The position numbers and the translations under genes are program-made. Below the pieces are notes generated by a model. The model did not search any database and was not told where the DNA came from. It was given only the letters and a program-made list of their open reading frames with translations. Shown piece after piece: positions 1 through 6,930 of a stretch of 32,041 nucleotides of DNA. The first letter of the stretch is position 1. The number at the start of each line of letters is the position of its first letter. Where the stretch lies: contig CAAGDP010000006.1 in the NCBI GenBank assembly GCA_900768635.1, forward strand, positions 1 through 32,041, read 5' to 3'. Origin of the DNA: Enterobacterales bacterium. Its GTDB lineage: Bacteria; Pseudomonadota; Gammaproteobacteria; Enterobacterales; Succinivibrionaceae.

Positions 1-90
1 CACTTCAGTCTTAACTGCTTCAGCTTTTTCAACTTCAGTCTTAGCTGATTCGGCATTTTCCACTTCAGTCTTAACTGCTTCAAGATTTTC
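1..90 (-). repeat. 30-bp tandem repeat encoding a 10-residue motif in the SecG tail
   Basis: Three consecutive 30-bp units (1-30, 31-60, 61-90) encode, in gene order, ENLEAVKTEV, ENAESAKTEV and EKAEAVKTEV. The array runs into the window edge, so the copy number is a minimum. The units differ by a few substitutions, so the repeat is imperfect. Confidence 0.85.
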
Positions 91-522
91 TGCAGTAGGA
101 GTTTCCTTGGTTTCAGCTACCGGAGCTTTTTCCTCCTGAGCTGGTAACTTTTGCTCTGTAACAGCCGGCAGATCCACATCCTTCTTAGTCTCAACAGAAT
201 CGGCTGGAAGAACCGCATCAGCAGCGCCCTTGGCAGCTTCGGACTGATCAGCTACACTCTGCAGGTTGGAAAAGTCAGTACCAACATCATCGTCGTGGGC
301 ATATAAAGCAGAAAGACCAAGACTGATAGCAAAAAATAATGTTGCCAGAACCGCAGTGGAATGGGTAAGGAAGTTACCATTACCAGTTGAACCGAATACT
401 GTATTGGATGCTCCGGCACCAAAAGATGCACCCATGCTGGCACCCTTGCCATGCTGAACCAGTATCAAACCGATGAGCAGGATCGAAACAATCAGATACA
501 AGCTTAATAAAACGCTATACAT
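1..522 (-). CDS. secG: SecG, Sec translocase subunit with long repetitive C-terminal tail (partial at window edge)
   Basis: SecG is a small inner-membrane subunit of the SecYEG preprotein channel. Reading from ATG 522-520, the protein begins MYSVLLSLYLIVSILLIGLI (membrane segment 1) followed by LVQHGKGASMGASFGAGAS, the conserved SecG loop, and a second membrane segment at about residues 53-75 (LTHSTAVLATLFFAISLGLS). All 174 codons to the window edge are open, so the 3' end is missing. Ordinary SecG is about 110 residues. Here residues ~76 onward form a hydrophilic tail rich in Ala, Glu, Lys and Thr that ends in a 10-residue tandem repeat. It lies 207 bp downstream of glmM, the same order as in E. 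coli, and is probably the last gene of the rlmE-ftsH-folP-glmM cluster. Recognition of the N-terminal half is secure; the role of the tail is unknown. Confidence 0.9.
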   Translation of the reverse strand, partial: MYSVLLSLYLIVSILLIGLILVQHGKGASMGASFGAGASNTVFGSTGNGNFLTHSTAVLATLFFAISLGLSALYAHDDDVGTDFSNLQSVADQSEAAKGAADAVLPADSVETKKDVDLPAVTEQKLPAQEEKAPVAETKETPTAENLEAVKTEVENAESAKTEVEKAEAVKTEV

Positions 523-555
523 TTGCCTTACCTTATAAAATCAAACAGTAATATG

Positions 556-571
556 GAAACCCGCAGGTTTC
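556..571. other. Perfect hairpin in the glmM-secG gap
   Basis: GAAACC-CGCA-GGTTTC is a perfect 6-bp inverted repeat with a 4-nt loop, just upstream of secG. No T-tract follows it on the gene (minus) strand, so it is not a convincing terminator there; an RNA-processing or stability element is possible. The rest of the 207-bp gap shows no tRNA or clear promoter to me, although in E. coli a leucine tRNA gene follows secG. Confidence 0.4.
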
Positions 572-729
572 TTTAAAATCAAAAACTAACAAAACTACGG
601 CTACATAAAAATCTGCAGCATCAGACGCTCCACATCGCAAGCTTTGAACTCGCAAATTTTACAATAAAACGCCTGCAAAAACATGTTTTTTGACAGATAT
701 TCCTTTCAAATACCTGCCATAATCCATTC

Positions 730-2055
730 TTATATCTGATCGGCTATATACTTAGCCAGCTTTTCCACCAGCTCCCGATCTGATCCCTCTACCATAACAC
801 GAATAAGAGGCTCGGTTCCGGACTTGCGAAGTAAAACCCGGCCCTGATCCTGAAGTTGATTTTCAGCCTCCTGCACAGCATCCTGTACTTTGGCACTTTC
901 CAGAGGATTTTCCCCATCAACAAATTTCTTGTTAATAAGGATCTGCGGGAACATAGTAAGATCATTTAAGGCTTCGCTGAAAGTCTGACCGGTTCTTTCC
1001 AAAGCCTTGAGAACCTGCAGAGCAGAGACAATACCATCTCCGGTGGTAGCGTGATCAAGACTGATAATATGACCGGAATTTTCTCCACCAAGACGCCAGT
1101 CCTGTTCCTGAAGTTTTTCCAGAACATATCTGTCTCCCACTTTTGCCCGGGTAAAAGGAATATCAAGTTTCTTTAACGCCAGCTCCAGTCCCAGATTAGA
1201 CATAAGGGTACCAACTACACCGCCGTTTAACTTATTCAGACGATGTAAGGATGATGCGATAACATATAAAATGCCATCTCCGTCCACCAGATTACCCTGA
1301 TGATCAACCATCATCACCCGATCACCATCGCCATCAAAGGCAATACCCAGATCGGCTCCGGTTCTTTTTACCGCTTCAATCAGCTTCTCCGGATGGGTTG
1401 ATCCGACACCGGCATTAATATTAATTCCGTCAGGTTCACAACCGATAGTTTCCACTATGGTAGCACCCAGCTCTCTGAATACTGCCGGTGCTATATGATG
1501 AGTTGCGCCGTTGGCACAATCAAGAACAATACGATAACGTGACAGATCCTTGTCAGAAGGAAAGGTACCCTTGCAAAATTCAATATAACGGCCGGGAGCA
1601 TCACTTATATAATCAGATCTCCCCAGCTGAGCGGATTCCACACACACCAGTTCCCGATCCAGGAATGATTCAATTTCCGCTTCAACTTCATCAGGAAGTT
1701 TAGTTCCGAAAGCGGAAAAGAATTTAATTCCGTTATCGCCAAAAGGATTATGGGATGCACTGATCACCACACCGGCATCACAACGAAATGCCCGGGTTAA
1801 ATAAGCCACGGCCGGAGTAGGCATAACCCCTACCAGAATGGAATGGATCCCAGCAGCAGAAAATCCCGCTTCCAGGGCTGACTGGAGCATAACCCCGGAA
1901 ACCCGGGTATCCTGCCCGATTAAAACCCGACGGGATCCTTTTCTGGAAAGAACTTTTCCGGCAGCATAACCAAGGCGTAACACAAAATCCGGAGTGATAG
2001 GAAACTTACCTACAGCACCACGAACACCATCAGTGCCAAAATATTTTCTTTCCAT
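730..2055 (-). CDS. glmM: Phosphoglucosamine mutase GlmM
   Basis: Converts glucosamine-6-phosphate to glucosamine-1-phosphate in the cytoplasm, feeding UDP-GlcNAc for peptidoglycan and lipid A. The 441 residues match the family length (E. coli 445). Visible are the N-terminal KYFGTDGVRG, the catalytic phosphoserine loop VISASHNPFGDNG with Ser101, the metal-binding DGDGDR near residue 242, the sugar-binding GGENSGH, and the C-terminal phosphate-binding RKSGTEPLIRVMVEG. The ATG lies 2 bp after the folP stop, so the genes are co-transcribed and probably translationally coupled. The product supplies the same precursor pool used by lpxA, lpxD and lpxB elsewhere in this window. Confidence 0.97.
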   Translation of the reverse strand: MERKYFGTDGVRGAVGKFPITPDFVLRLGYAAGKVLSRKGSRRVLIGQDTRVSGVMLQSALEAGFSAAGIHSILVGVMPTPAVAYLTRAFRCDAGVVISASHNPFGDNGIKFFSAFGTKLPDEVEAEIESFLDRELVCVESAQLGRSDYISDAPGRYIEFCKGTFPSDKDLSRYRIVLDCANGATHHIAPAVFRELGATIVETIGCEPDGININAGVGSTHPEKLIEAVKRTGADLGIAFDGDGDRVMMVDHQGNLVDGDGILYVIASSLHRLNKLNGGVVGTLMSNLGLELALKKLDIPFTRAKVGDRYVLEKLQEQDWRLGGENSGHIISLDHATTGDGIVSALQVLKALERTGQTFSEALNDLTMFPQILINKKFVDGENPLESAKVQDAVQEAENQLQDQGRVLLRKSGTEPLIRVMVEGSDRELVEKLAKYIADQI

Positions 2056-2057
2056 AG

Positions 2058-2906
2058 CTACTTCTTCTTCTGCTTTGAAAATTTTGATGCATACATATAA
2101 ACCTTGAGAGCTTCAGACATATCCTTCACATCATGAACTCTCAAGATATTCGCCCCTTTCCCTACAGCGTAGAGATTGCCGGCTATAGATCCCACCAAAC
2201 GATCCTCTACTGGTTTCTTGAGAAGGTTTCCAATCATGGACTTACGGGAAATACCCACCAGAATCGGAAGACTGAAACTTCCCAGTCTTTCCAGCTGACC
2301 TAGAAGCTGATAATTCTGCTCCAGAGTTTTGCCGAAGCCAAATCCGGGATCGATAATAATATTGTCCCTTTTAATCCCGGCATTCAGACAGGTGTCAATA
2401 CGTTCATAAAGGAAAGATGAAATATCACCAATAAGATCACCATAAACCGGATTATCCTGCATATCCTGAGGATTCTCTCCCAGCATATGCTGTAAACAAA
2501 CCGGACATTTATACTCAGCTACAACCTGAACAGCTCCGGGACGGCGCAGAGCACGCACATCATTTATCATAGAAGCACCGGCTTCCAATGCAGCCTTCAT
2601 AACCGCAGGACTGGAGGTATCTACACTGATCCATACATTCATGTCCTTGGCCAGAGATTCAACTACAGGAATAACGCGATGTAACTCCTCTTCCTCAGAG
2701 ACAGGTGCAGCTCCGGGTCTGGTGGATTCACCACCCACATCAATAATGCTGGCACCAGCCAGAAACATTTCCCGGGCATGGGCCAATGCAGATTCCACAT
2801 TTACATACCGTCCTCCGTCGGAAAAGGAATCCGGCGTAACATTGAGGATGCCCATAATCTTTGGCTGATCAAAATCCAAAGATTTGCCCTTATACTCTAT
2901 TTTCAT
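2058..2906 (-). CDS. folP: Dihydropteroate synthase FolP
   Basis: Condenses p-aminobenzoate with dihydropterin pyrophosphate in folate synthesis; it is the sulfonamide target. The TIM-barrel signatures are all present: IMGILNVTPDSFSDGG (residues ~18-33), GGESTRPG, ISVDT, MINDV, IIDPGFGFGKT and the terminal RVHDV. The length, 282 residues, equals that of the E. coli enzyme. The gene starts 33 bp after the ftsH stop and ends 2 bp before glmM. The lysine of the SRKS motif (VGISRKSMIG) is intact. Confidence 0.97.
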   Translation of the reverse strand: MKIEYKGKSLDFDQPKIMGILNVTPDSFSDGGRYVNVESALAHAREMFLAGASIIDVGGESTRPGAAPVSEEEELHRVIPVVESLAKDMNVWISVDTSSPAVMKAALEAGASMINDVRALRRPGAVQVVAEYKCPVCLQHMLGENPQDMQDNPVYGDLIGDISSFLYERIDTCLNAGIKRDNIIIDPGFGFGKTLEQNYQLLGQLERLGSFSLPILVGISRKSMIGNLLKKPVEDRLVGSIAGNLYAVGKGANILRVHDVKDMSEALKVYMYASKFSKQKKK

Positions 2907-2939
2907 CGCATCTCCACTACTGCAGTTTGCCGTCAGATA

Positions 2940-5027
2940 TTACTTACTGTCACGCTTGGAATCGGAGTTTTTGTCACTGCCATTAATTTCCACATCTGAC
3001 CAGTCATCTTCATCACTGATGGAAGTGTTCTGTTGTGAACTATCATTTGCCATCTTAGCCTGATCCTGTTCATTTTTCTTCTGATCTGAGGTTTCATTAT
3101 CTCCATTTTCAGCAGATGCATTATCCTGTTCCTTGCCGGATACATCTACTGTTACAGTTTCTTCTTCCTTAACCTTGTCAAACTGACAGTCATCCATTGG
3201 TTTCTGAGCTTCATCCCGCTCTTCCTGCGGCTCTCTTACCGGACGACGAGCCATAAGGTCATCCAACTGGGCAGAATCGATGGTTTCGTATTTAAGAAGG
3301 GCATCTTTCATAGCATGAAGAATATCAATATTGTCATTGATAATCTTCTTGGCCCGTTCGTAATTCTCAATAATGATAGTACGAACTTCCTGATCAATAA
3401 GCTTGGCGGTACCATCAGACATATGCTTGCTTTTGGTTACGCTTTTACCCAGGAATACTTCACCTTCTTCCTCGGCATACAGAATTGGTCCCATAACATC
3501 AGACATTCCCCACTGGGTAACCATTTTTCTGGCTATGGTAGTTGCCCGTTCAATATCATTGGAGGCACCTGATGAAACCTTATCCTTACCATAGATAATT
3601 TCTTCTGCAATACGACCACCGAAAAGAGAGGCGATATTTGAACACAGATACTCTCTGCTCTGACTCCAGCGATCGGCTTCAGGAATAAACATGGTTACAC
3701 CCAAAGCTCTTCCTCTCGGCACAATTGAAACCTTATAAACCGGATCATGCTCCGGAAGAAGACGACCCACAATAGCATGTCCTGATTCATGGTAGGCGGT
3801 CATTTCCAGTTCGCTTTCACTCATAACCATGGATTTGCGTTCAGTACCCATAAGGATTTTATCCTTGGCCTGTTCAAATTCATGCATGGATACCAGGCGT
3901 AAATTTGCCCGGGCAGAAAACAAGGCGGCTTCATTTACCAGATTCTGCAGATCGGCTCCGGAAAATCCCGGGGTACCCCGAGCCAGCACAGATGCATCCA
4001 CATCCTTGGCCAGAGGAACCTTTTTCATATGAACTCGCAGAATTGCCTCACGGCCCTTGATATCCGGCAGGGTTACATATACCTGACGGTCAAAACGACC
4101 GGGACGCTGTAAAGCAGGATCCAGAATATCCGGACGGTTGGTAGCGGCAATTACAATAACAGAATCCCGTTCATCAAAACCATCCATTTCCACCAGCATC
4201 TGGTTAAGAGTCTGTTCACGTTCATCATTTCCGCCACCCAGACCAGCTCCGCGCTGCCGGCCTACAGCATCGATTTCATCAATAAAGATTATGCAGGGTG
4301 CACAGCTTTTGGCTTTGGCAAACATATCCCGCACACGGGCTGCACCAACACCCACAAACATTTCCACAAAATCAGAACCGGAAATGGAAAAGAAAGGAAC
4401 CTTGGCCTCACCGGCAATGGCTTTGGCAAGAAGGGTTTTACCTGTACCTGGAGGACCCACCATCAATATACCCTTCGGAATTTTTCCTCCCAGTTTCCGG
4501 TACTTGTCCGGCTCCCGGAGAAAATCCACAACTTCAGCCACATCAGCCTTGGCCTCATCACAACCTGCCACATCTTCAAATCTGGTATGAATATCTTCAG
4601 GTGCCAGCATCCGTGCCTTGCTTTTGCCAAAGCTGGTGGCTTTACCACCACCCTGCATCTGACGCATAAAATAAATCCAGACACCTACCAGCAGAATTAC
4701 CGGCATCCAGGAAATAAGAACCGAGGAAAGAAATCCGGAGGATTCTTCAAATTCTCCGGTAGCCTGTACATTATGCTCTCTTAAAGTTTCCAGAAGTTTT
4801 CCGTCATAAACCGGAATGACTACAGAAAAACCTGAACCATTGTTCATTTTTCCTGTTATGTTGTGTCCATCCTTAATGTTTACGGAACGAACTTCTCCGC
4901 CAATCACCTTATTAACAAAAGTGGTGTAATCCAGAGCACCACCAGACATTTCATTAGAGCTTATTGACTGGATAACCCCCATTATCACCACAACAAGAAC
5001 CAGCCAAATTAAGACATGCTTAGCCAT
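2940..5027 (-). CDS. ftsH: ATP-dependent zinc metalloprotease FtsH with extended acidic tail
   Basis: Membrane-anchored AAA+ protease that degrades misfolded membrane proteins and regulatory targets; in E. coli it controls LpxC and hence lipid A. The N-terminal membrane segment spans residues ~4-20, a periplasmic domain follows, and the second membrane segment is at ~102-121. Walker A GPPGTGKT is at 191-198, Walker B IIFIDEID at 246-253, the second region of homology ATNRPDILDPALQRPGRFDR at ~295-314, the zinc site HESGH at 413-417 and the third ligand region SGASNDIERAT with Asp491. At 695 residues it is about 50 longer than E. coli FtsH. The excess is a C-terminal tail (from ~610) rich in Asp, Glu, Ser, Asn, Gln and Lys. 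The start MAKHVLIWLVLVVV aligns with known FtsH starts. Confidence 0.97.
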   Translation of the reverse strand: MAKHVLIWLVLVVVIMGVIQSISSNEMSGGALDYTTFVNKVIGGEVRSVNIKDGHNITGKMNNGSGFSVVIPVYDGKLLETLREHNVQATGEFEESSGFLSSVLISWMPVILLVGVWIYFMRQMQGGGKATSFGKSKARMLAPEDIHTRFEDVAGCDEAKADVAEVVDFLREPDKYRKLGGKIPKGILMVGPPGTGKTLLAKAIAGEAKVPFFSISGSDFVEMFVGVGAARVRDMFAKAKSCAPCIIFIDEIDAVGRQRGAGLGGGNDEREQTLNQMLVEMDGFDERDSVIVIAATNRPDILDPALQRPGRFDRQVYVTLPDIKGREAILRVHMKKVPLAKDVDASVLARGTPGFSGADLQNLVNEAALFSARANLRLVSMHEFEQAKDKILMGTERKSMVMSESELEMTAYHESGHAIVGRLLPEHDPVYKVSIVPRGRALGVTMFIPEADRWSQSREYLCSNIASLFGGRIAEEIIYGKDKVSSGASNDIERATTIARKMVTQWGMSDVMGPILYAEEEGEVFLGKSVTKSKHMSDGTAKLIDQEVRTIIIENYERAKKIINDNIDILHAMKDALLKYETIDSAQLDDLMARRPVREPQEERDEAQKPMDDCQFDKVKEEETVTVDVSGKEQDNASAENGDNETSDQKKNEQDQAKMANDSSQQNTSISDEDDWSDVEINGSDKNSDSKRDSK

Positions 5028-5058
5028 TACTTTTTTTATTTACCTTTCTTTAAACAGA

Positions 5059-5117
5059 CTGAAAATTTTCAGCAAAATTGATGTTCCATAATAGCATAGC
5101 CACGGCGTTTTTTACAA
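5059..5117 (-). promoter_or_regulatory. Putative ftsH promoter and leader palindrome
   Basis: Reading the minus strand, TTGTAA (5117-5112) lies 18 bp before an extended -10, TGCTATTAT (5096-5088). This would start a transcript near 5081, about 54 nt before the ftsH ATG. A perfect 14-bp palindrome, CTGAAAATTTTCAG, lies at 5059-5072 inside that leader. Promoter elements are judged by eye only. The existence of a separate ftsH promoter is plausible because the rlmE-ftsH gap is 177 bp. Confidence 0.45.
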
Positions 5118-5204
5118 TAAAAAGCACCGGAACGAACCGGAGTAAAACTACAGTTTAAACCCATTAATCAAAGCTTTCCGACCTATGCCTGACAAGTATT
5201 TATA

Positions 5205-5870
5205 TTACTCATTCAGATCTGTCTGTGAAGCAAGAGCTTCCTTCAGTCTGAATCCTGTGGCCACATAATAAACTTCCCGGGAGCGGGCGCGGGAGGCATC
5301 AGGTTTTCTTACCTTAACCTGCCGGAATAGCTTCCGCACATTCCGGAGAAAATCCTCAGAACCTTCCCCGTTAAACACTTTTACCACAAAGGATCCGTTT
5401 TCCTTTAAAACATCCCGGCACATATCAAGAGCAAGTTCCACCAGATACATTGCCCTAGGCTGATCCACCCCTTGATTTCCCGACATATTCGGAGCCATAT
5501 CCGACAAAACCACATCTACCCGATCGGTGCCCAGCATTTCCTTAAGTTTATTTAATACCTGAAGATCCCGGAAATCTCCCTGAAGAAAATCAACTCCCAG
5601 AATAGGACGCATAGGGAGAAGGTCGCAGGCCACCACCCGGCCGTTCTTTCCAATACATTTAACGGCATATTCAGACCATCCACCGGGAGCCGCACCTAAA
5701 TCCACCACCATCATCCCCGGTCTGATAATATGATCCTTCCCCTGAATTTCCTCCAGTTTAAAATGAGCTCTGGAACGCAGCCCCTGCTTATGAGCTTCCT
5801 TAACAAACTGATCATTGAAATGTTCTTTCAGCCATCTGGTCTGGGACGGTGTTCTTTTTTTATCTGCCAT
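5205..5870 (-). CDS. rlmE: 23S rRNA 2'-O-methyltransferase RlmE (FtsJ/RrmJ)
   Basis: Methylates the 2'-O of a uridine in the 23S rRNA A loop using S-adenosylmethionine. The SAM-binding motif is VVDLGAAPGGWSEYA (~55-69), followed by DLLPM and VVLSDMAPNMSGNQG. The catalytic K-D-K-E tetrad falls at Lys38, Asp124, Lys164 and Glu199, the same numbers as in the E. coli enzyme. The length is 221 residues. AGGA lies 8 nt before the ATG. It heads the rlmE-ftsH-folP-glmM-secG string, as in E. coli, though the divergent yhbY gene found there is absent here. Confidence 0.96.
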   Translation of the reverse strand: MADKKRTPSQTRWLKEHFNDQFVKEAHKQGLRSRAHFKLEEIQGKDHIIRPGMMVVDLGAAPGGWSEYAVKCIGKNGRVVACDLLPMRPILGVDFLQGDFRDLQVLNKLKEMLGTDRVDVVLSDMAPNMSGNQGVDQPRAMYLVELALDMCRDVLKENGSFVVKVFNGEGSEDFLRNVRKLFRQVKVRKPDASRARSREVYYVATGFRLKEALASQTDLNE

Positions 5871-6064
5871 ATGATCATTCCTGAGTTAACTGTTATCCCG
5901 GTTGCTCAAAAATTATATGTCTATGTTATGAGCTGCCTGAGGTGGTAATTTTAGCATATTATTCCCACCGTCGCGATTTCCGGAAAATCCTGGTCCGCTA
6001 TTACCGGAAGAAAAAGCCTCCGTAAGGTATTATCCATATATCCCATCCAATCTTTCCATCAATC
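5871..6064 (-). promoter_or_regulatory. rlmE upstream region with -10-like box
   Basis: Between the cupin-side terminators and rlmE, the minus strand carries TATAAT at 5917-5912, about 42 nt before the rlmE ATG, with no good -35 at the usual spacing. I see no gene, tRNA or repeat in this stretch. Together with the terminators described separately this accounts for the 436-bp gap 5871-6306. Confidence 0.35.
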
Positions 6065-6112
6065 AAAAAAAAACGGCTCTGTGATACGGACCATTACCGT
6101 ACAAACAGAACC
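6065..6112 (-). terminator. Strong Rho-independent terminator (distal, after cupin fragment)
   Basis: On the minus strand, GGTTCTGT (6112-6105) pairs with ACAGAGCC (6082-6075) with one mismatch. An inner TACGG/CCGTA stem sits around a TAATGGT loop. The stem is followed by a nine-T run (6073-6065). It would stop any read-through from the CMD-cupin transcription unit into rlmE. Confidence 0.75.
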
Positions 6113-6233
6113 ACAGCAAACAAATATTGGATCAATCTAAATTTTAGTTGACAGACTAACTTTTATCATTAGAAAACTTCCTGTTTGAATCCGTTATTTA
6201 AGGAAGGAACAGTCATCATCAGGTAAATATTAG

Positions 6234-6270
6234 ATAAAAGAGCTCAGGGTGTGAATAGTAACACTGAGCT
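6234..6270 (-). terminator. Rho-independent terminator (proximal, after cupin fragment)
   Basis: AGCTCAG at 6270-6264 and CTGAGCT at 6247-6241 (minus-strand order) form a perfect 7-bp stem. Three further TGT/ACA pairs sit beyond a GG bulge. The stem is followed on the minus strand by CTTTTATC. It lies 37 bp after the cupin stop codon, the normal place for this unit's terminator. Confidence 0.6.
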
Positions 6271-6306
6271 CCCCTGTAGTTGCATCCTCCGGATCAGAAT
6301 CAATAC

Positions 6307-6711
6307 CTAAGGCAATTTGCCATAATCCTCATCACTTACCGGCTCAAGCCATTCACTGGAGGCTTTCTGATCAGGAACAGCAAGAGCCAAATGTGTAAAC
6401 CAGCTGTCAGAAGCTGCCCCATGCCAGTGTTTGACCTCCGGAGCTATATAAACACTGTCACCGGGAAATAGCTCCACAGCCTTTTTTCCCCATTCCTGAT
6501 AATAGCCTCTGCCGGAGGTAACAAGTAAAATCTGTCCGTTTTTATGGTGGATATGCCAGTTATTGCGACAGCCGGGCTCAAAAGTCACATTTGCTACAGC
6601 AACCTCCTGAGTATTAAGAGTCTTAAGATAACTGTTACCCACAAAATATTGAGCGTATTTTTCATTTATGTCTCCCCTGCCGAAAACTCCGCCGTGAGGA
6701 TCCTTATGCAT
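6307..6711 (-). CDS. Cupin-domain fragment: 3' half of an interrupted CMD-cupin gene
   Basis: The single cupin domain shows NVTFEPGCRNNWHIHHKNGQ with metal-binding histidines (WHIHH), GRGYYQEWGKKAVELFPGDS, and APEVKHWHG with a further histidine. It belongs to the small metal-dependent cupins found beside or fused to carboxymuconolactone decarboxylase domains; the substrate is unknown. The 134-residue ORF begins at the first ATG after the repeat array, but the frame is open further upstream through the array's last repeat copy (6719-6747). It reads GLTQEQVEEILG then MHKDPHGG. This same GLTQEQVEE sequence ends the CMD ORF on the far side of the array, so this ORF was once the C-terminal half of one protein. 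The only start signal for independent translation is a weak AGAAG about 12 nt before the ATG. Expression of this half is therefore uncertain. Confidence 0.8.
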   Translation of the reverse strand: MHKDPHGGVFGRGDINEKYAQYFVGNSYLKTLNTQEVAVANVTFEPGCRNNWHIHHKNGQILLVTSGRGYYQEWGKKAVELFPGDSVYIAPEVKHWHGAASDSWFTHLALAVPDQKASSEWLEPVSDEDYGKLP

Positions 6712-6718
6712 GCCCAGA

Positions 6719-6930
6719 ATTTCTTCTACCTGCTCCTGGGTAAGACCATGTGGGATGAGTGGCGCATCGATCAGCGGATATTTCTTCTACCTGCTCCTGG
6801 GTAAGACCTAGCCGAGCCGACCGAAAACGAGGACCTGGATATTTCTTCTACCTGCTCCTGGGTAAGACCCTTCTTCATGTTAGTACACTTGCTATCTTTT
6901 CATTTCTTCTACCTGCTCCTGGGTAAGACC
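6719..6930. CRISPR. Four-repeat, three-spacer CRISPR-like array inside a protein-coding gene
   Basis: Four identical 29-bp copies lie at 6719-6747, 6780-6808, 6841-6869 and 6902-6930, exactly 61 bp apart. They are separated by three mutually unrelated 32-bp spacers at 6748-6779, 6809-6840 and 6870-6901. A 29 + 32 period is the type I-E metric. On the minus strand each repeat starts GGTCTTACCCAGG and ends GTAGAAGAAAT, which in the outer copies encodes GLTQEQVEE. Each repeat holds a partial dyad: in plus-strand order TCTACC at repeat positions 7-12 and GGTAAGA at 21-27, with one bulge. Removing 183 bp (three units) fuses the CMD and cupin ORFs in frame. I infer repeated off-target spacer integration into a gene; there are no cas genes or recognisable leader here. 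The array would be transcribed from the CMD promoter. Confidence 0.8.

Noticed and set aside
676..689. AAAAACATGTTTTT palindrome after glmM
   Set aside because: AT-rich, no loop and weak stem; likely chance.
689..720. TTGACA on the plus strand with CATAAT downstream
   Set aside because: Spacing is 22 bp and it points toward the 3' end of the convergent glmM gene; no gene to drive.
523..729. tRNA gene expected near secG by analogy with E. coli
   Set aside because: No cloverleaf or TTCGA-type T-loop could be traced in the gap.
4138..4590. 150-codon plus-strand ORF opposite ftsH
   Set aside because: Antisense shadow of the highly conserved AAA domain; Ser/Pro-rich translation with no family.
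5120..5145. CCGG-AACGAA-CCGG as an rlmE terminator
   Set aside because: Only a 4-bp stem; the minus-strand T-run is separated by two bases. Too weak to list as a terminator.
6544..6804. 86-codon plus-strand ORF spanning the cupin start, spacer 1 and one repeat
   Set aside because: Runs antisense to the cupin and through the repeat; no ribosome-binding site. Its MWDEWRIDQR part is only spacer 1.
6719..6930. Simple tandem duplication or microsatellite as explanation of the repeats
   Set aside because: Spacers are of equal length but unrelated; duplicated tandem units would share their spacers. An assembly artefact cannot be excluded without reads.
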